64,000 nucleotides of DNA from Paenibacillus dendritiformis. Lineage in GTDB: Bacteria > Bacillota > Bacilli > Paenibacillales > Paenibacillaceae. Shown piece by piece: positions 31,015 through 40,248 of the stretch. The notes under the pieces are model-generated. The model was not told the origin of the DNA. It saw nothing but the letters and a program-made list of their open reading frames with translations, and searched no databases. The DNA is taken from positions 627,501-691,500 of the forward strand of contig NZ_OX216966.1 in the NCBI RefSeq assembly GCF_945605565.1, given 5' to 3'. Numbering within the stretch: the first letter of the stretch is position 1; each line of letters begins with the position of its first letter. A program made the translations under genes and the position numbers.

Positions 31015-32125
31015 ACAGACGCGCTCCAAAAAATGGATGCTGCTCGCGCTGTCTGCCGTGTTGACGCTGTCCGTCCTGGCGGGATGCGGCAAGAAAGATA
31101 CAACGGCGGCACCGAAGGATGGAAGCAAAGTCGTAGCTACCTATGAAGGCGGAGAAGTTACCGAGGACCAATTCAAGAAGGAAATGGCCACCATGCTCGT
31201 GTTCTATCCCGAGTATGAGCAAATTATCGGCATGGATCAGTTCCAGGAATATTTCTTGAAGCAGCAGATCGCTTACTTGTATCTGGAGGGCAAAGCGTCC
31301 GACAAGGCGAAGAAGACGGGCGGAGAGAAGGCCAAGGAACAGCTGGACTTGATGAAAACGCAGGCAGGCGATGACGAGTTCAAGAAGATTCTGGATGCCC
31401 AAAAGCTGACCGAAGCCGACGTGACAGCGTACATGACCCGGATTTTGACGGTCGTTCAAGATTTCAATGACAAGGTCACCGATGAGCAACTGAAGTCCGA
31501 GTTCGAGAAGAACAAGAAGGACTTGACTGTGGCGACCGTTCGCCACGTGCTGATCGGCTTTCAGGATAAGAACGGAAAAGAACGCAAAAAAGAAGATGCG
31601 CTTAAGCTGGCCAAAGATATCCAAGCCCGTCTGAAGAAAGGCGAGGACTTCGCAAAGGTAGCCAAGGAACATTCGGATGACACCGGATCGGCGGAGAACG
31701 GCGGCCTGTACAAGGATAAGGCAGTAGGCGGTTGGGTACCTCAATTCAAGGAGGCGGCCTTGACGCTGCCGATCAACGAGATCAGCGAGCCGGTCGAGAC
31801 CGACTACGGCTACCATGTGATGCGGGTCGAAGCTCGTGCGGAGAAAACGTTCGACAAGCTGACCGACACCGAGAAGACGTCCCTGCGGACCGGTGCCGCA
31901 TCGGAATTGATGAACGACTTCATGGAAAAAGACCTGGAGAAGCTCATCAAGGAGATCAATCTGCCGAAGACCGAAGAGAAGCCGGACGCATCCAAGGAAG
32001 AGCAGCCGACTGACACGACAGACGAGAATAAGGACACGAAGCAGGACGATAAGAAAACCGAGACGCCACAAGACAACAACGCGGCAACAGACAAGAAAGA
32101 GGACAAGGCGGAAGGCACGAAATAA
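31001..32125 (+). CDS. prsA: PrsA-type foldase lipoprotein (parvulin)
   Basis: 374-residue secreted lipoprotein. A lipoprotein signal peptide ends at the lipobox LAGC (Cys29). A SurA/PrsA-like N-terminal region follows, then a parvulin peptidyl-prolyl isomerase domain (about 175-270; RHVLIGF, EHSDDTGSAENGG, YGYHVMRVEAR), and a highly charged, low-complexity tail rich in Lys, Asp, Glu and Thr (about 320-374) that may contact the wall. PrsA folds exported proteins outside the membrane. ATG 31001 lies inside the end of mfd, after AAGGGAG. B. subtilis keeps prsA elsewhere; a second parvulin gene (yacD) is at 57627. A terminator follows. Confidence 0.9.
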
Positions 32126-32142
32126 AGCGATTCACCAGCTGC

Positions 32143-32176
32143 GGCTGTCCCCGATGTCGGGGACGGCCCTTTTTTT
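32143..32176 (+). terminator. Terminator after prsA
   Basis: Stem GGCTGTCCCC (32143-32152) / GGGGACGGCC (32159-32168, one G-T pair), loop GATGTC, then CTTTTTTT. Confidence 0.9.
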
Positions 32177-32235
32177 GCGCCTGACTAGGGATAAAGACCT
32201 AGGACAAGCTTCGATTCGACAAAAACAGAGTTTTA

Positions 32236-32316
32236 GGATAAAATTATCCAGTGTTAACGACAAATAAATGTGAAAAATTTGAGAAAAGTGGAGAAAATAT
32301 GTCGTTAAATGTCGAA
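32236..32316 (+). other. Inverted repeats and Spo0A-like box upstream of spoVT
   Basis: In the 32177-32488 gap, TTAACGACA (32254-32262) and TGTCGTTAA (32300-32308) form a perfect 9-bp inverted repeat 37 nt apart. TGTCGAA at 32310-32316 is an exact Spo0A-box core. A smaller palindrome, GGATAA-AA-TTATCC, is at 32236-32249. The region is AT-rich and has no gene. No sigma-G promoter for spoVT could be placed with confidence. Confidence 0.45.
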
Positions 32317-32488
32317 AAATGTGAAATGTTTTGCAGTCAACCGGGCATGAACGGAGTATCATGAAATGTATAAGAAGTTGGGAGCAGATGAATACTATGG
32401 TCAGAGTTTGAAACTATACCGCATCTCTCCTAAAAACAATAATCCAGTTGACCTTTAAAACTAATCTTGGAAAGCGGGGCAACCTTTA

Positions 32489-33031
32489 ATGAAAGCTACT
32501 GGTATTGTTCGTCGTATTGATGATCTTGGACGCGTGGTCATTCCCAAAGAAATTCGTCGCACGCTGCGTATTCGCGAAGGAGATCCACTTGAAATTTTCG
32601 TTGATCGCGACGGTGAAGTCATCCTCAAAAAATATTCGCCTATCGGGGAATTGGGCGATTTCGCCAAGGAATATGCGGAGTCTCTGTACGAAAGCACAGG
32701 CCATATTACGATGATTTCCGATCGCGACACCATCATCGCGCTGGCTGGAGGCTCGAAGAAGGAGTTTTTGGACAAGCAGATCGGCATGCTGCTGGAAAAC
32801 TGTATGGACAACCGCAAGTCGGTGCTGGAGACGAATTCCGGCAATTATGAGATCGTGAAGGATCATCAGGAGACGTTGTCTTCTTTTGTCGCTGCGCCGA
32901 TTGTATCGGGCGGGGATCCGATTGGAACGGTCGTGCTGTTGAATCGGGATGACAGCGTCAAGATGGGTCAGATGGAAGTGAAAATGGCAGAAACGGCTGC
33001 CGGCTTCCTCGGAAAACAAATGGAACAATAA
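32489..33031 (+). CDS. spoVT: Stage V sporulation regulator SpoVT
   Basis: 180-residue AbrB-family regulator. The N-terminal swapped-hairpin DNA-binding domain (KATGIVRRIDDLGRVVIP, then KEIRRTLRIREGDPLEIFVD, 1-52) is joined to a GAF-like domain (about 56-178). In B. subtilis SpoVT acts with sigma-G to tune forespore genes. ATG 32489 has only a weak upstream GCGGGG. It lies downstream of mfd-prsA and before yabM, as in B. subtilis apart from the prsA insertion. Own terminator follows. Confidence 0.95.
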   Translation: MKATGIVRRIDDLGRVVIPKEIRRTLRIREGDPLEIFVDRDGEVILKKYSPIGELGDFAKEYAESLYESTGHITMISDRDTIIALAGGSKKEFLDKQIGMLLENCMDNRKSVLETNSGNYEIVKDHQETLSSFVAAPIVSGGDPIGTVVLLNRDDSVKMGQMEVKMAETAAGFLGKQMEQ

Positions 33032-33051
33032 TCCGCTCCGGCGGTGCATCG

Positions 33052-33110
33052 CTCCTGCTCGTGAAGGGCCGCCCCCATGGCGCGCGCACCTTCTGAAGCG
33101 GGAGTTTTTT
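33052..33110 (+). terminator. Terminator after spoVT
   Basis: CTCCTGCT (33052-33059) pairs with AGCGGGAG (33097-33104), with an inner GAAGG / CCTTC stem, then six T. Confidence 0.75.
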
Positions 33111-33244
33111 GTTCTCGGCGTTCCGGACGGCCACGCTCTGTCCGCCGCAAAGGTCTATGATATAATACGTGTACATATCAACACGCGCGTAAGAAATCAT
33201 GGACGCAGCGGCAACCTTTGGATTCGGATGGGCGGGAGACGAGC

Positions 33245-34921
33245 ATGGAGCGTACAACAGGAAGGCAGGTCTTATCCGGCGCTTTGATGCTGGGCGCGGC
33301 GGCGGTGTTGTCGAAGATTATCGGCACGCTGCAGAAAATTCCGCTGCAGAACATCGGGGGCGACGGTGTCTTCGGCATCTACAACGCCGTGTATCCCTTC
33401 TACGTGCTGCTGGTGGTCGTCGCGTCGGCAGGCATCCCTGTCGCCGTGGCCCGTCTCGTCGCCGAATGCGAAGCGGCGGGGGACGAGCAGGGATCGTCCC
33501 GCGTGCTGTACGCCTCCTGCCTCCTGATGAGCTTCACCGGCCTCATCGGCTTCCTCGCCTTGACCTGGGGAGCCGAGACGGTCGCTTCGTGGATCGGCAA
33601 CCGCCATACCGTCCCGGCGATACGCAGCTCGGCCTACGCGCTGCTCGTCATGCCGCTGGCCGCCGCCCTGCGGGGCTATGACCAGGGACGCGGACGGATG
33701 GAATCGACAGCCGTCTCGCAGGTGGCCGAACAGACCGGCCGGGTGGCGGTCATGATCGCGCTCCTGCTTTATTATGTGAGCCGGGAAGCGCCGGAGGAGA
33801 CCATTGCGGCCGGCGCCACCTTCGGCTCGTTCGCGGGCGGCGTGTGCGGCTTGGCGGCGATGGCTTGCTTCCGGTGGAGGGAGCGGCGTTCGGCCGCTCG
33901 GGAAGCCCGGGCCGTATCGGTGCCGTCTGGCCCGAAGGAGGCGGATCTACCCGGCTCGGCGAGGGGAGACTTGTCAGCCCCGGCGTCTTCGCCGACAATC
34001 GGCGCCTGGATGCGGCGGCTGGCCTGGACGGCCTTGCCGATCTGCCTCGGCGCGATCGTGATGCCGGCCGTGAACGTCGTCGATGTGTTCACGGTGCCGC
34101 GCCTGCTGGCGCAGCGGGGGCTCGGCGAGGCCGGAGCGCTGGCGGAGTTCGGCGTCTACAGCCGCGCCTTCCCCCTGGTCCAGCTCGTGACGATGGTCGC
34201 CAGCTCGCTCGCGGTCGGCCTCGTGCCGGCCGTGGCCGCTGCCGCGCGCCGCGATGCGGCCCAACTGCGGGAGCTGCTGGCGTCCGCGCTGCGCTGGACC
34301 TGGCTGATCGGCTGGGCCGCGGCGGCGGGGCTCATCGCCCTGGCCGAGCCGATCAATGTGGCGCTCTACACCGATGCCGCCGGGATGGCGGCCTTCGTGT
34401 GGATCGCGTCCACGGCGGTCAGCGGCGTGCTGCAGGCCGTGACCGCCGCGCTGCTGCAGGGCATGGGGGCCGTGCGCGCCCCCGCCCTGATTCTGCTGTT
34501 CGCCGCCGGCGTGAAGGCGGCGCTCAATCTGTGGCTGGTCCCGGCCTATGGCATCGCCGGGGCAGCCATAAGCGCGGCCGCCTCGCTCGCGCTCGCTGCG
34601 GCGCTGAATGCGGCCGCGCTGAAACGCGCCAGCGGCGTCCGCTTCGCCGCCTGGGGCGCCCGGAGCGCGCGGCTGGCGCTGGCGCTCGCCGCCATGGCCG
34701 CGGCGGCGCGCCTGGCCGCGCTTGTCCCGGCAGCGCTCGGCCTGGGCGGCCGCACAGGCGCCCTGCTCGCGGTCGCCGCCGGCGTGCCGCTCGGTGCGCT
34801 CGTCTTCGCCGGGCTGGCGCTGCGGCTCGGCCTCGTGCGGCCGCAGGAGCTGGCGGGCCTGCCGCGCATCGGCCCGGCACTGGCCCGGATCGCGGCCAAG
34901 ATCGCGCCGCGGCACAGGTAA
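33245..34921 (+). CDS. MurJ/SpoVB-like polysaccharide flippase, YabM
   Basis: 558-residue polytopic membrane protein of the MVF/MATE-like flippase superfamily, similar to B. subtilis YabM and SpoVB. The start QVLSGALMLGAAAVLSKIIGTLQKIPLQN, with LVVVASAGIPVAVARLVAE, is typical; about 14 transmembrane helices are predicted. The cargo is probably a lipid-linked polysaccharide or peptidoglycan precursor, but this is not settled for YabM. ATG 33245 has GGGAGA 7-8 nt before it. From about 33,850 to 34,920 the gene is very GC-rich and Ala-rich, so long spurious frames run on both strands; one extends far upstream of the yabN start. Confidence 0.85.
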   Translation: MERTTGRQVLSGALMLGAAAVLSKIIGTLQKIPLQNIGGDGVFGIYNAVYPFYVLLVVVASAGIPVAVARLVAECEAAGDEQGSSRVLYASCLLMSFTGLIGFLALTWGAETVASWIGNRHTVPAIRSSAYALLVMPLAAALRGYDQGRGRMESTAVSQVAEQTGRVAVMIALLLYYVSREAPEETIAAGATFGSFAGGVCGLAAMACFRWRERRSAAREARAVSVPSGPKEADLPGSARGDLSAPASSPTIGAWMRRLAWTALPICLGAIVMPAVNVVDVFTVPRLLAQRGLGEAGALAEFGVYSRAFPLVQLVTMVASSLAVGLVPAVAAAARRDAAQLRELLASALRWTWLIGWAAAAGLIALAEPINVALYTDAAGMAAFVWIASTAVSGVLQAVTAALLQGMGAVRAPALILLFAAGVKAALNLWLVPAYGIAGAAISAAASLALAAALNAAALKRASGVRFAAWGARSARLALALAAMAAAARLAALVPAALGLGGRTGALLAVAAGVPLGALVFAGLALRLGLVRPQELAGLPRIGPALARIAAKIAPRHR

Positions 34922-34968
34922 CGTACGGTTCTCCCCGGAGAGAACCTCGACACGAAGGAGGCATTCCC

Positions 34969-36474
34969 ATGTCAGGAACAATCACGGTCGTCGGGCTCGG
35001 CTCCGGCGACGCCGGACAGCTGACGCTGGACGTATGGAACCGGCTCCGCCGGGCGGAGCGCCTGTATGTGCGCACGGAGCGCCATCCGGTGATGTCGCTG
35101 CTGCAGGAGGAAGGGACGGCATACCGTTCCTTCGACGAGGTGTACGAAGCGAAGGACGATTTCCCGGCGGTATACGAGGAGATTGCCCGGGCGTTAATCG
35201 CGGCGGCGCAGGACGGCGGTACGGTCGTCTACGCGGTGCCGGGCCATCCGATGGTGGCGGAGGCCACCGTGAAGCTGCTGGCCGAGCGCTGTCCGGCTGA
35301 AGGCATCCGGCTGGAGATCCGGGGCGGCGAGAGCTTCCTCGATCAGGCCTTCATCCGGCTCGGCTTCGATCCGATTGAAGGGTTCCAGCTGCTGGACGCG
35401 AGCGGACTGAAGCGCTCCATGATCAATCCCCGGTTGCACACCGTTATCGGACAAGTGTATGATACGTTTACAGCTTCCGAAGTGAAGCTGGGCTTGATGG
35501 AAGTATATCCGGACGATTACGAGGTCATCGCCGCTCATGCGCTCGGCGTTGAGGGGCAGGAGGAGATCCATCGCGTGCCGCTGTACGAGCTCGATCGGCT
35601 GGAGGGCTACGGCAACCTGTCGCTCATCTACGTGCCGCGTTCGGAGGCGGACGAGGTGCTGAACGGCACGTTCGACAAGCTGCACGAGATCGTGGCGACG
35701 CTGCGCAGTCCCGAAGGCTGTCCGTGGGATCGGGAGCAGACGCATCAGTCGATTCGCAAGAACTTCATCGAAGAGACCTATGAGGTGCTGGAAACGATCG
35801 ACGATGACGATCCCGTCGGCATGCAGGAGGAGCTGGGCGACGTGCTGCTCCAGATTATGCTGCATGCCCAGATGGAGGAAGAGACGGGAACCTTCTCGGC
35901 ATATGATGTCATTCGGGGCCTGAACGAGAAGCTCATCTTCCGCCATCCTCATGTGTTCGGGGACAAGGCGGCCGCCGATTCGGAATCGGCGCTCCGCAAT
36001 TGGGAGCAGATGAAGGCCGAGGAGAAGCGGCGCAAGGGACGCGACGCGGAACGCAAGTCCATATTGGACGGGGTGCCGCGGGATTTGCCGGCGCTGATGA
36101 AGGCCCGCGAGCTGCAGCACAAAGCGGCCAAAGTCGGCTTCGACTGGGATCGGATCGAGGATGTACTTGACAAACTGGCCGAAGAATTGCAAGAATTGCG
36201 AGAGGCGATCAGCTTGGCAGAGACGGCGAAGGGCGGGGAGAAGCACCGCGCGCATGCCGTAGAGGAGCTGGGAGACGTGCTGTTCGCGGCAGTAAATGCG
36301 GCAAGATTTCTGGGAGCCGACCCGGAAGAAGCGTTGACGGGGACGAACCGCAAATTTATTCGCCGTTTTCAATATATTGAGGAACAGCTTCGTATAAACG
36401 GCAAATCTTTTGACCAGACTGATTTACTAGAAATGGAGAAGTGGTGGCAGGAAGCGAAGCAGCTGAAGCCTTGA
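34969..36474 (+). CDS. mazG: Tetrapyrrole-methylase/MazG fusion nucleotide pyrophosphohydrolase, YabN
   Basis: 501-residue fusion. An N-terminal SAM-methylase-like domain (about 1-215; TITVVGLGSGDAGQLTLDVW, VVYAVPGHPMVAE) precedes two MazG segments (about 230-490) with GCPWDREQTHQSIRKNFIEETYEVLE, EELGDVLLQIMLHAQ and a later VEELGDVLFAAVNAAR. MazG hydrolyses (d)NTPs to monophosphates and pyrophosphate, cleaning the pool or damping ppGpp responses. ATG 34969 has GAAGGAGG 7 nt upstream; the open frame continues 375 codons further upstream only as a shadow of yabM. Gene order matches yabM-yabN-hup-like B. subtilis. Confidence 0.92.
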   Translation: MSGTITVVGLGSGDAGQLTLDVWNRLRRAERLYVRTERHPVMSLLQEEGTAYRSFDEVYEAKDDFPAVYEEIARALIAAAQDGGTVVYAVPGHPMVAEATVKLLAERCPAEGIRLEIRGGESFLDQAFIRLGFDPIEGFQLLDASGLKRSMINPRLHTVIGQVYDTFTASEVKLGLMEVYPDDYEVIAAHALGVEGQEEIHRVPLYELDRLEGYGNLSLIYVPRSEADEVLNGTFDKLHEIVATLRSPEGCPWDREQTHQSIRKNFIEETYEVLETIDDDDPVGMQEELGDVLLQIMLHAQMEEETGTFSAYDVIRGLNEKLIFRHPHVFGDKAAADSESALRNWEQMKAEEKRRKGRDAERKSILDGVPRDLPALMKARELQHKAAKVGFDWDRIEDVLDKLAEELQELREAISLAETAKGGEKHRAHAVEELGDVLFAAVNAARFLGADPEEALTGTNRKFIRRFQYIEEQLRINGKSFDQTDLLEMEKWWQEAKQLKP

Positions 36475-36671
36475 CCGGAGCGGTCAGCGGCCTGATATCC
36501 CCTATTTTCGTCAAAATATGAAAAAGTGCCGTAACCGGGGAGGATTTTACTCGCAAAGCAAGAATACATACATTCGAGAATACAACATGGATTGTATTTT
36601 GCGACTCCGGCATCAGCCCGCGAGCCAACACACTCTATTGAATGACTAATAGGATTGGGAGGCCAATAAAC

Positions 36672-36944
36672 ATGAACAAAACAGATTTGATCAACAACAT
36701 CTCGGAGAAAAGCGGATTGACCAAAAAAGACGTAGAAGCGGTATTGAACGGCTTCTTCGGTGAAGTTACGGATGCATTGTCCAAAGGCGACAAAGTGCAA
36801 CTGATTGGATTCGGCACATTCGAGACTCGCAAGCGCGCAGGCCGCACGGGCCGCAACCCGCAAACCGGCAACACGATCGAAATTCCGGAATCCACGGTTC
36901 CGGCGTTCAAAGCGGGCAACAAGCTTAAAGAAGCTGTAAAATAA
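36672..36944 (+). CDS. hup: DNA-binding protein HU
   Basis: 90-residue histone-like HU. NKTDLINNISEKSGLTKKDVEAVLNGFF, IGFGTFETRKRAGRTGRNPQTG with the flexible DNA-binding arm, and FKAGNKLKEAV are textbook. It is a dimeric nucleoid protein that bends and compacts DNA. ATG 36672 follows GGGAGG by about 10 nt. Its TAA overlaps the ATG of rqcP by one base, so the two are co-translated. A palindrome AATACAA / TTGTATT (36579-36598) lies upstream. Confidence 0.96.
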   Translation: MNKTDLINNISEKSGLTKKDVEAVLNGFFGEVTDALSKGDKVQLIGFGTFETRKRAGRTGRNPQTGNTIEIPESTVPAFKAGNKLKEAVK

Positions 36945-37222
36945 TGCGTCTCGACAAGTTCCTGAAGGTTTCGCGGCTCATTAAGCGGCGCACCGTAGCC
37001 AAAGATGTGTCCGAACAGGGACGCGTCATATTGAACGGCCGCGAGGCGAAGCCGAGCACGACCGTCAAGGTGGGAGACGAGATTACGGTTCAGTTCGGGC
37101 AGAAGCTCGTCACGGTCCGGATCGAGCGTCTCCAGGAGACGACGAAGAAGGAAGAAGCAGCCGGCATGTACACGCTGCTGAAGGAAGAGCCTATTCCGCG
37201 ATCGAAGGATCTGGAATGGTAA
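36944..37222 (+). CDS. rqcP: Ribosome quality-control factor RqcP (YabO), S4 domain
   Basis: 92-residue S4-domain RNA-binding protein: MRLDKFLKVSRLIKRRTVA with EQGRVILNGREAKPSTTVKVGDEI is the S4 fold. RqcP (formerly YabO) works with RqcH on stalled 50S subunits to add alanine tails to nascent chains. ATG 36944 overlaps the last base of the hup stop. A terminator follows, which separates it from the queuosine operon. Confidence 0.92.
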   Translation: MRLDKFLKVSRLIKRRTVAKDVSEQGRVILNGREAKPSTTVKVGDEITVQFGQKLVTVRIERLQETTKKEEAAGMYTLLKEEPIPRSKDLEW

Positions 37223-37244
37223 TCGCCATGAATCCATCAAGAAC

Positions 37245-37278
37245 GGCCCTTTCCCGATAACGGGGGAGGGCCTTTCTT
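37245..37278 (+). terminator. Terminator after rqcP
   Basis: GGCCCTTTCCC (37245-37255) pairs with GGGGGAGGGCC (37262-37272), followed by TTTCTTG. Confidence 0.8.
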
Positions 37279-37418
37279 GTGCCTGCCGGGAGGAGATCTC
37301 CGGTTGCAGCAGGGGCTTCGAACGCGGCGGTGCAGGGAAAATAAGCCTTTGAATCTCTTCCCCCCGTTCCCTATAATAGACGTATAACCAAATACATTCC
37401 GCCGGCATTCCCGGCGGG

Positions 37419-37505
37419 AGAGGTTCGCAATCTCCCTCTATAAAAAACTAAGGCTGACAGCATCCGTACGGGTATGGCTTTCCCTTGGTGTTGTCTTTTT
37501 TTGTG
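37419..37505 (+). ncRNA. preQ1-I riboswitch controlling queCDEF
   Basis: The 35-nt aptamer at 37419-37453 begins AGAGGTTCGC, has the CCCTCTATAAAAAACTAAGG core with the A-rich tail, and can fold as the H-type pseudoknot of preQ1-I. Downstream, GACAGCA (37456-37462) can pair with TGTTGTC (37488-37494), followed by seven T, as a terminator. Known members lower expression when preQ1 is bound. The genes that follow make preQ1. Placement of the terminator base pairs is by eye. Confidence 0.93.
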
Positions 37506-37615
37506 CTTATGGAGGCGGGGGAAGCGGCGTATGCCGGATCGACCCCTGCTTCGAATGGACCGATGCACATGCCTTCGTCTTGTTCTGTAGAGGAATAAGA
37601 AGGGATGGACACAGG

Positions 37616-38353
37616 ATGAATGATGCAATGAACCGTAAGGAAGCAGCCGCAGATCGGGCGGCAGGAGCAGCCGTCCAGGGCAAGCCGCAGGAGAAGGCGG
37701 TCGTCGTCTTCAGCGGCGGGCAGGACAGCACGACCTGCCTGTTCTGGGCGCTGGAGCGCTTCGATGCCGTCGAGACGGTGACGTTCGACTATGGACAGCG
37801 CCACCGCAGCGAGCTGGAGCATGCGAAGCGGATTGCAGCCAAGCTGCAGGTGCCGAACCGCGTGCTTGATATGTCGCTGCTCAATCAACTGGCGCCGAAC
37901 GCGCTCACCCGGGCCGATATCGACATCGCCCAGGAGGAGGGCGAACTGCCGAACACGTTCGTCGAGGGGCGCAACCTGCTCTTCTTCTCGTTCGCCGCGA
38001 TCTATGCGAAGCAGATCGGCGCCCGGCATATCGTGACGGGCGTCTGCGAGACGGACTTCAGCGGCTATCCCGATTGCCGGGACGTATTTGTCAAATCGCT
38101 GAACGTCACGCTCAATCTGGCGATGGACTACGGCTTCGTCCTTCATACGCCGCTTATGTGGCTGAACAAGGCTGAGACCTGGCGCTTGGCGGACGAACTG
38201 GGGGCGTTCGAATTCGTGCGCACGGAGACGGTAACCTGCTATAACGGGCTGCCGGGCGACGGCTGCGGCGAATGCCCGTCTTGCAAGCTGCGGCGCGCGG
38301 GACTGGAGAGCTATCTCGCGGAGAGAGCGCAGAAGGCGGGGGCCGGGGCATGA
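37616..38353 (+). CDS. queC: 7-cyano-7-deazaguanine synthase QueC
   Basis: 245-residue ATP-dependent enzyme that converts 7-carboxy-7-deazaguanine and ammonia to preQ0. The PP-loop [17 protein letters not shown] starts near residue 26, [15 protein letters not shown] follows, and the zinc site is [19 protein letters not shown] (four Cys, about 212-228). The first 25 residues, Ala/Lys-rich, are an extension beyond the usual start; ATG 37628 is an alternative start. The TGA overlaps the queD ATG (ATGA), so the operon is tightly coupled. First gene after the preQ1 riboswitch. Confidence 0.95.
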   Translation: MNDAMNRKEAAADRAAGAAVQGKPQEKAVVVFSGGQDSTTCLFWALERFDAVETVTFDYGQRHRSELEHAKRIAAKLQVPNRVLDMSLLNQLAPNALTRADIDIAQEEGELPNTFVEGRNLLFFSFAAIYAKQIGARHIVTGVCETDFSGYPDCRDVFVKSLNVTLNLAMDYGFVLHTPLMWLNKAETWRLADELGAFEFVRTETVTCYNGLPGDGCGECPSCKLRRAGLESYLAERAQKAGAGA

Positions 38354-38838
38354 GCAGACCGGGCCCGTTCCGCATCGTAGAGAAGCTGCAGCAATACGGA
38401 ACCGATATATCCCGCGAGTCGCTGCGCTACCACAAGCGCCGCGTGCTCGTCAGCAAGGAATTCACCTTCGACGCGGCGCATCATCTGCACGCCTACGAAG
38501 GCAAATGCAAAAATCTGCACGGCCATACGTACAAGGCTGTGTTCGGCCTAAGCGGCTATACGAACGACATTGGCATCGCCCTTGATTTCGGAGACATTAA
38601 GGAGATCTGGAAGGAGCGGATCGAACCGTATCTCGATCACCGTTATTTGAACGAGACGCTCCCCCCGATGAATACGACGGCGGAGAATATGGTCGTCTGG
38701 CTATATGAGCAGATGAGCGCCGCGCTGGCGGAGGAGCCGTACCGCACCCGCTGCGAAGGCGGGCGAGTGGAGTTCATCCGTCTCTACGAGACGCCGACCA
38801 GCTATGCCGAGGCGAGACGGGAGTGGATGGAGCGATGA
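38350..38838 (+). CDS. queD: 6-carboxy-5,6,7,8-tetrahydropterin synthase QueD
   Basis: 162-residue T-fold enzyme that converts dihydroneopterin triphosphate to carboxytetrahydropterin. Zinc and catalytic residues appear in [23 protein letters not shown] (H44, Cys53, H57, H59). An N-terminal extension of about 34 residues (to VSKEF) precedes the normal domain; its purpose is unknown. ATG 38350 overlaps the queC stop and its TGA overlaps the queE ATG. Confidence 0.94.
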   Translation: MSRPGPFRIVEKLQQYGTDISRESLRYHKRRVLVSKEFTFDAAHHLHAYEGKCKNLHGHTYKAVFGLSGYTNDIGIALDFGDIKEIWKERIEPYLDHRYLNETLPPMNTTAENMVVWLYEQMSAALAEEPYRTRCEGGRVEFIRLYETPTSYAEARREWMER

Positions 38839-39560
38839 CGATACCGGTGCTGGAACTGTTCGGGCCGACCGTGCAGGGCGAAGGGATGCTTGTCGGCCGG
38901 AAGACAATGTTCGTGCGCACGGCAGGCTGCGACTACCGCTGCTCCTGGTGCGATTCCGCCTTCACGTGGGACGGATCGGCGAAGGAGGAGATTCGCAGCC
39001 TGACGGCGGAAGACATCCTGCGGGAGCTGAACGCGCTCGCCGCCGGCCGCTTCGATCATGTCACAATCTCGGGCGGCAATCCCGCCCTGATCCCCGGCAT
39101 CAGCGGGCTTGTGCGCCTGCTCGGAGAGCATGGCATTCGCACCGCGGTGGAGACGCAAGGCTCGCGGTGGCAGGAATGGCTGCTGGACATCGATGACGTC
39201 ACGCTGTCGCCGAAGCCGCCCAGCTCCGGCATGAGCACCGATGAAGCGCGGCTCGATCAGATGGTGAGCCAGCTGTGGGAACGCCCGGATCGGAAGGGGC
39301 TGTGCCTGAAGATTGTCGTCTTCGACGATCGGGATCTCGCGTATGCCATTCGCATGCATGAGCGTTACCCGGACATTCCGTTCGTCCTCCAGACGGGGAA
39401 TGACGATGTGCGGAGCGCGGATGATCACGAGCTGATCCGGAAGCTGCTCGGCCGGTATGAATGGCTGATCGAGCAGGTCGCCGCCGATCCGCGCCTGAAC
39501 CGGGTGCGGGTGCTGCCGCAGCTGCATACGCTCGTATGGGGCAACAAGCGCGGCGTATGA
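38835..39560 (+). CDS. queE: 7-carboxy-7-deazaguanine synthase QueE
   Basis: 241-residue radical SAM enzyme that makes CDG from carboxytetrahydropterin. The 4Fe-4S loop is GCDYRCSWCDSAF with Cys32, Cys36 and Cys39 (CxxxCxxC), and PTVQGEGMLVGRKTMFVR precedes it. THISGGNP-like VTISGGNPAL is the GGE-equivalent motif. ATG 38835 overlaps the queD stop. It is the third gene of a translationally coupled set. Confidence 0.94.
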   Translation: MTIPVLELFGPTVQGEGMLVGRKTMFVRTAGCDYRCSWCDSAFTWDGSAKEEIRSLTAEDILRELNALAAGRFDHVTISGGNPALIPGISGLVRLLGEHGIRTAVETQGSRWQEWLLDIDDVTLSPKPPSSGMSTDEARLDQMVSQLWERPDRKGLCLKIVVFDDRDLAYAIRMHERYPDIPFVLQTGNDDVRSADDHELIRKLLGRYEWLIEQVAADPRLNRVRVLPQLHTLVWGNKRGV

Positions 39561-39569
39561 CAGAAGGCC

Positions 39570-39621
39570 GGCCTGTCATCAGGCCGCTTGTATGGGAAGC
39601 CGCCCCGGTGCGGAACCGGGG
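39570..39621 (+). other. Two hairpins between queE and queF
   Basis: GGCCTG (39570-39575) / CAGGCC (39580-39585) with loop TCAT, and CCCCGG (39603-39608) / CCGGGG (39616-39621) followed by AAGCTTTTG. The second resembles a weak terminator, so queF may be expressed below the level of queCDE. Confidence 0.5.
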
Positions 39622-39671
39622 AAGCTTTTGAATTCGACACGAATAACCGATATAGAAGGGGAGGCAATCAC

Positions 39672-40163
39672 ATGGCAGGCAGGAACGAAGCCGAATTGCA
39701 GCTGAAGCATCTCGGAGGGAAGACGGAATACGCGACCGACTACGCGCCTCATGTATTGGAGGCGTTCGACAATAAGCATCCGAACCGCGATTATTTCGTC
39801 AAATTCAACTGTCCGGAGTTCACCAGCCTCTGTCCGATGACGGGGCAGCCGGACTTCGCGACCATGTATATCAGCTATATTCCGGACCGGAAGTGCGTCG
39901 AGAGCAAGTCGCTGAAGCTCTATATGTTCAGCTTCCGCAATCATGGCGATTTCCACGAGGATTGCGTCAATATCATTATGAATGATCTGATCGGGCTGCT
40001 CGATCCGAAATATATCGAAGTATGGGGCAAGTTCACGCCGCGCGGCGGCATTTCTATCGATCCGTATTGCAATTACGGCCGTCCGGGCACGAAATACGAG
40101 GAGATGGCGGCTTATCGCCTGATGAATCATGATTTATACCCGGAGACGGTCGACAACCGGTAA
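39672..40163 (+). CDS. queF: NADPH-dependent preQ0 reductase QueF
   Basis: 163-residue T-fold nitrile reductase that converts preQ0 to preQ1. The nucleophile is Cys54 in [15 protein letters not shown] (Asp61 the acid), and the family motif [21 protein letters not shown] is present. ATG 39672 follows AAGGGGAGG. The longer upstream frame would cross the two hairpins at 39570-39621. The product preQ1 is the ligand of the riboswitch at 37419. Confidence 0.95.
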   Translation: MAGRNEAELQLKHLGGKTEYATDYAPHVLEAFDNKHPNRDYFVKFNCPEFTSLCPMTGQPDFATMYISYIPDRKCVESKSLKLYMFSFRNHGDFHEDCVNIIMNDLIGLLDPKYIEVWGKFTPRGGISIDPYCNYGRPGTKYEEMAAYRLMNHDLYPETVDNR

Positions 40164-40248
40164 GAGAGAATTGTTGGAAGCGTGGCCGCGTTGAAGTTCT
40201 ATTCTGGCATTCCCTTCATAAGCTAGTGTTGAGAAGGAGGTACATGCC

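Noticed and set aside
33844..34968. Open frame extending the yabN protein by 375 residues upstream
   Set aside because: It lies inside yabM in another frame in very GC-rich sequence, is Arg/Ala/Gly-rich without motifs, and yabN has an ideal ribosome site before ATG 34969.
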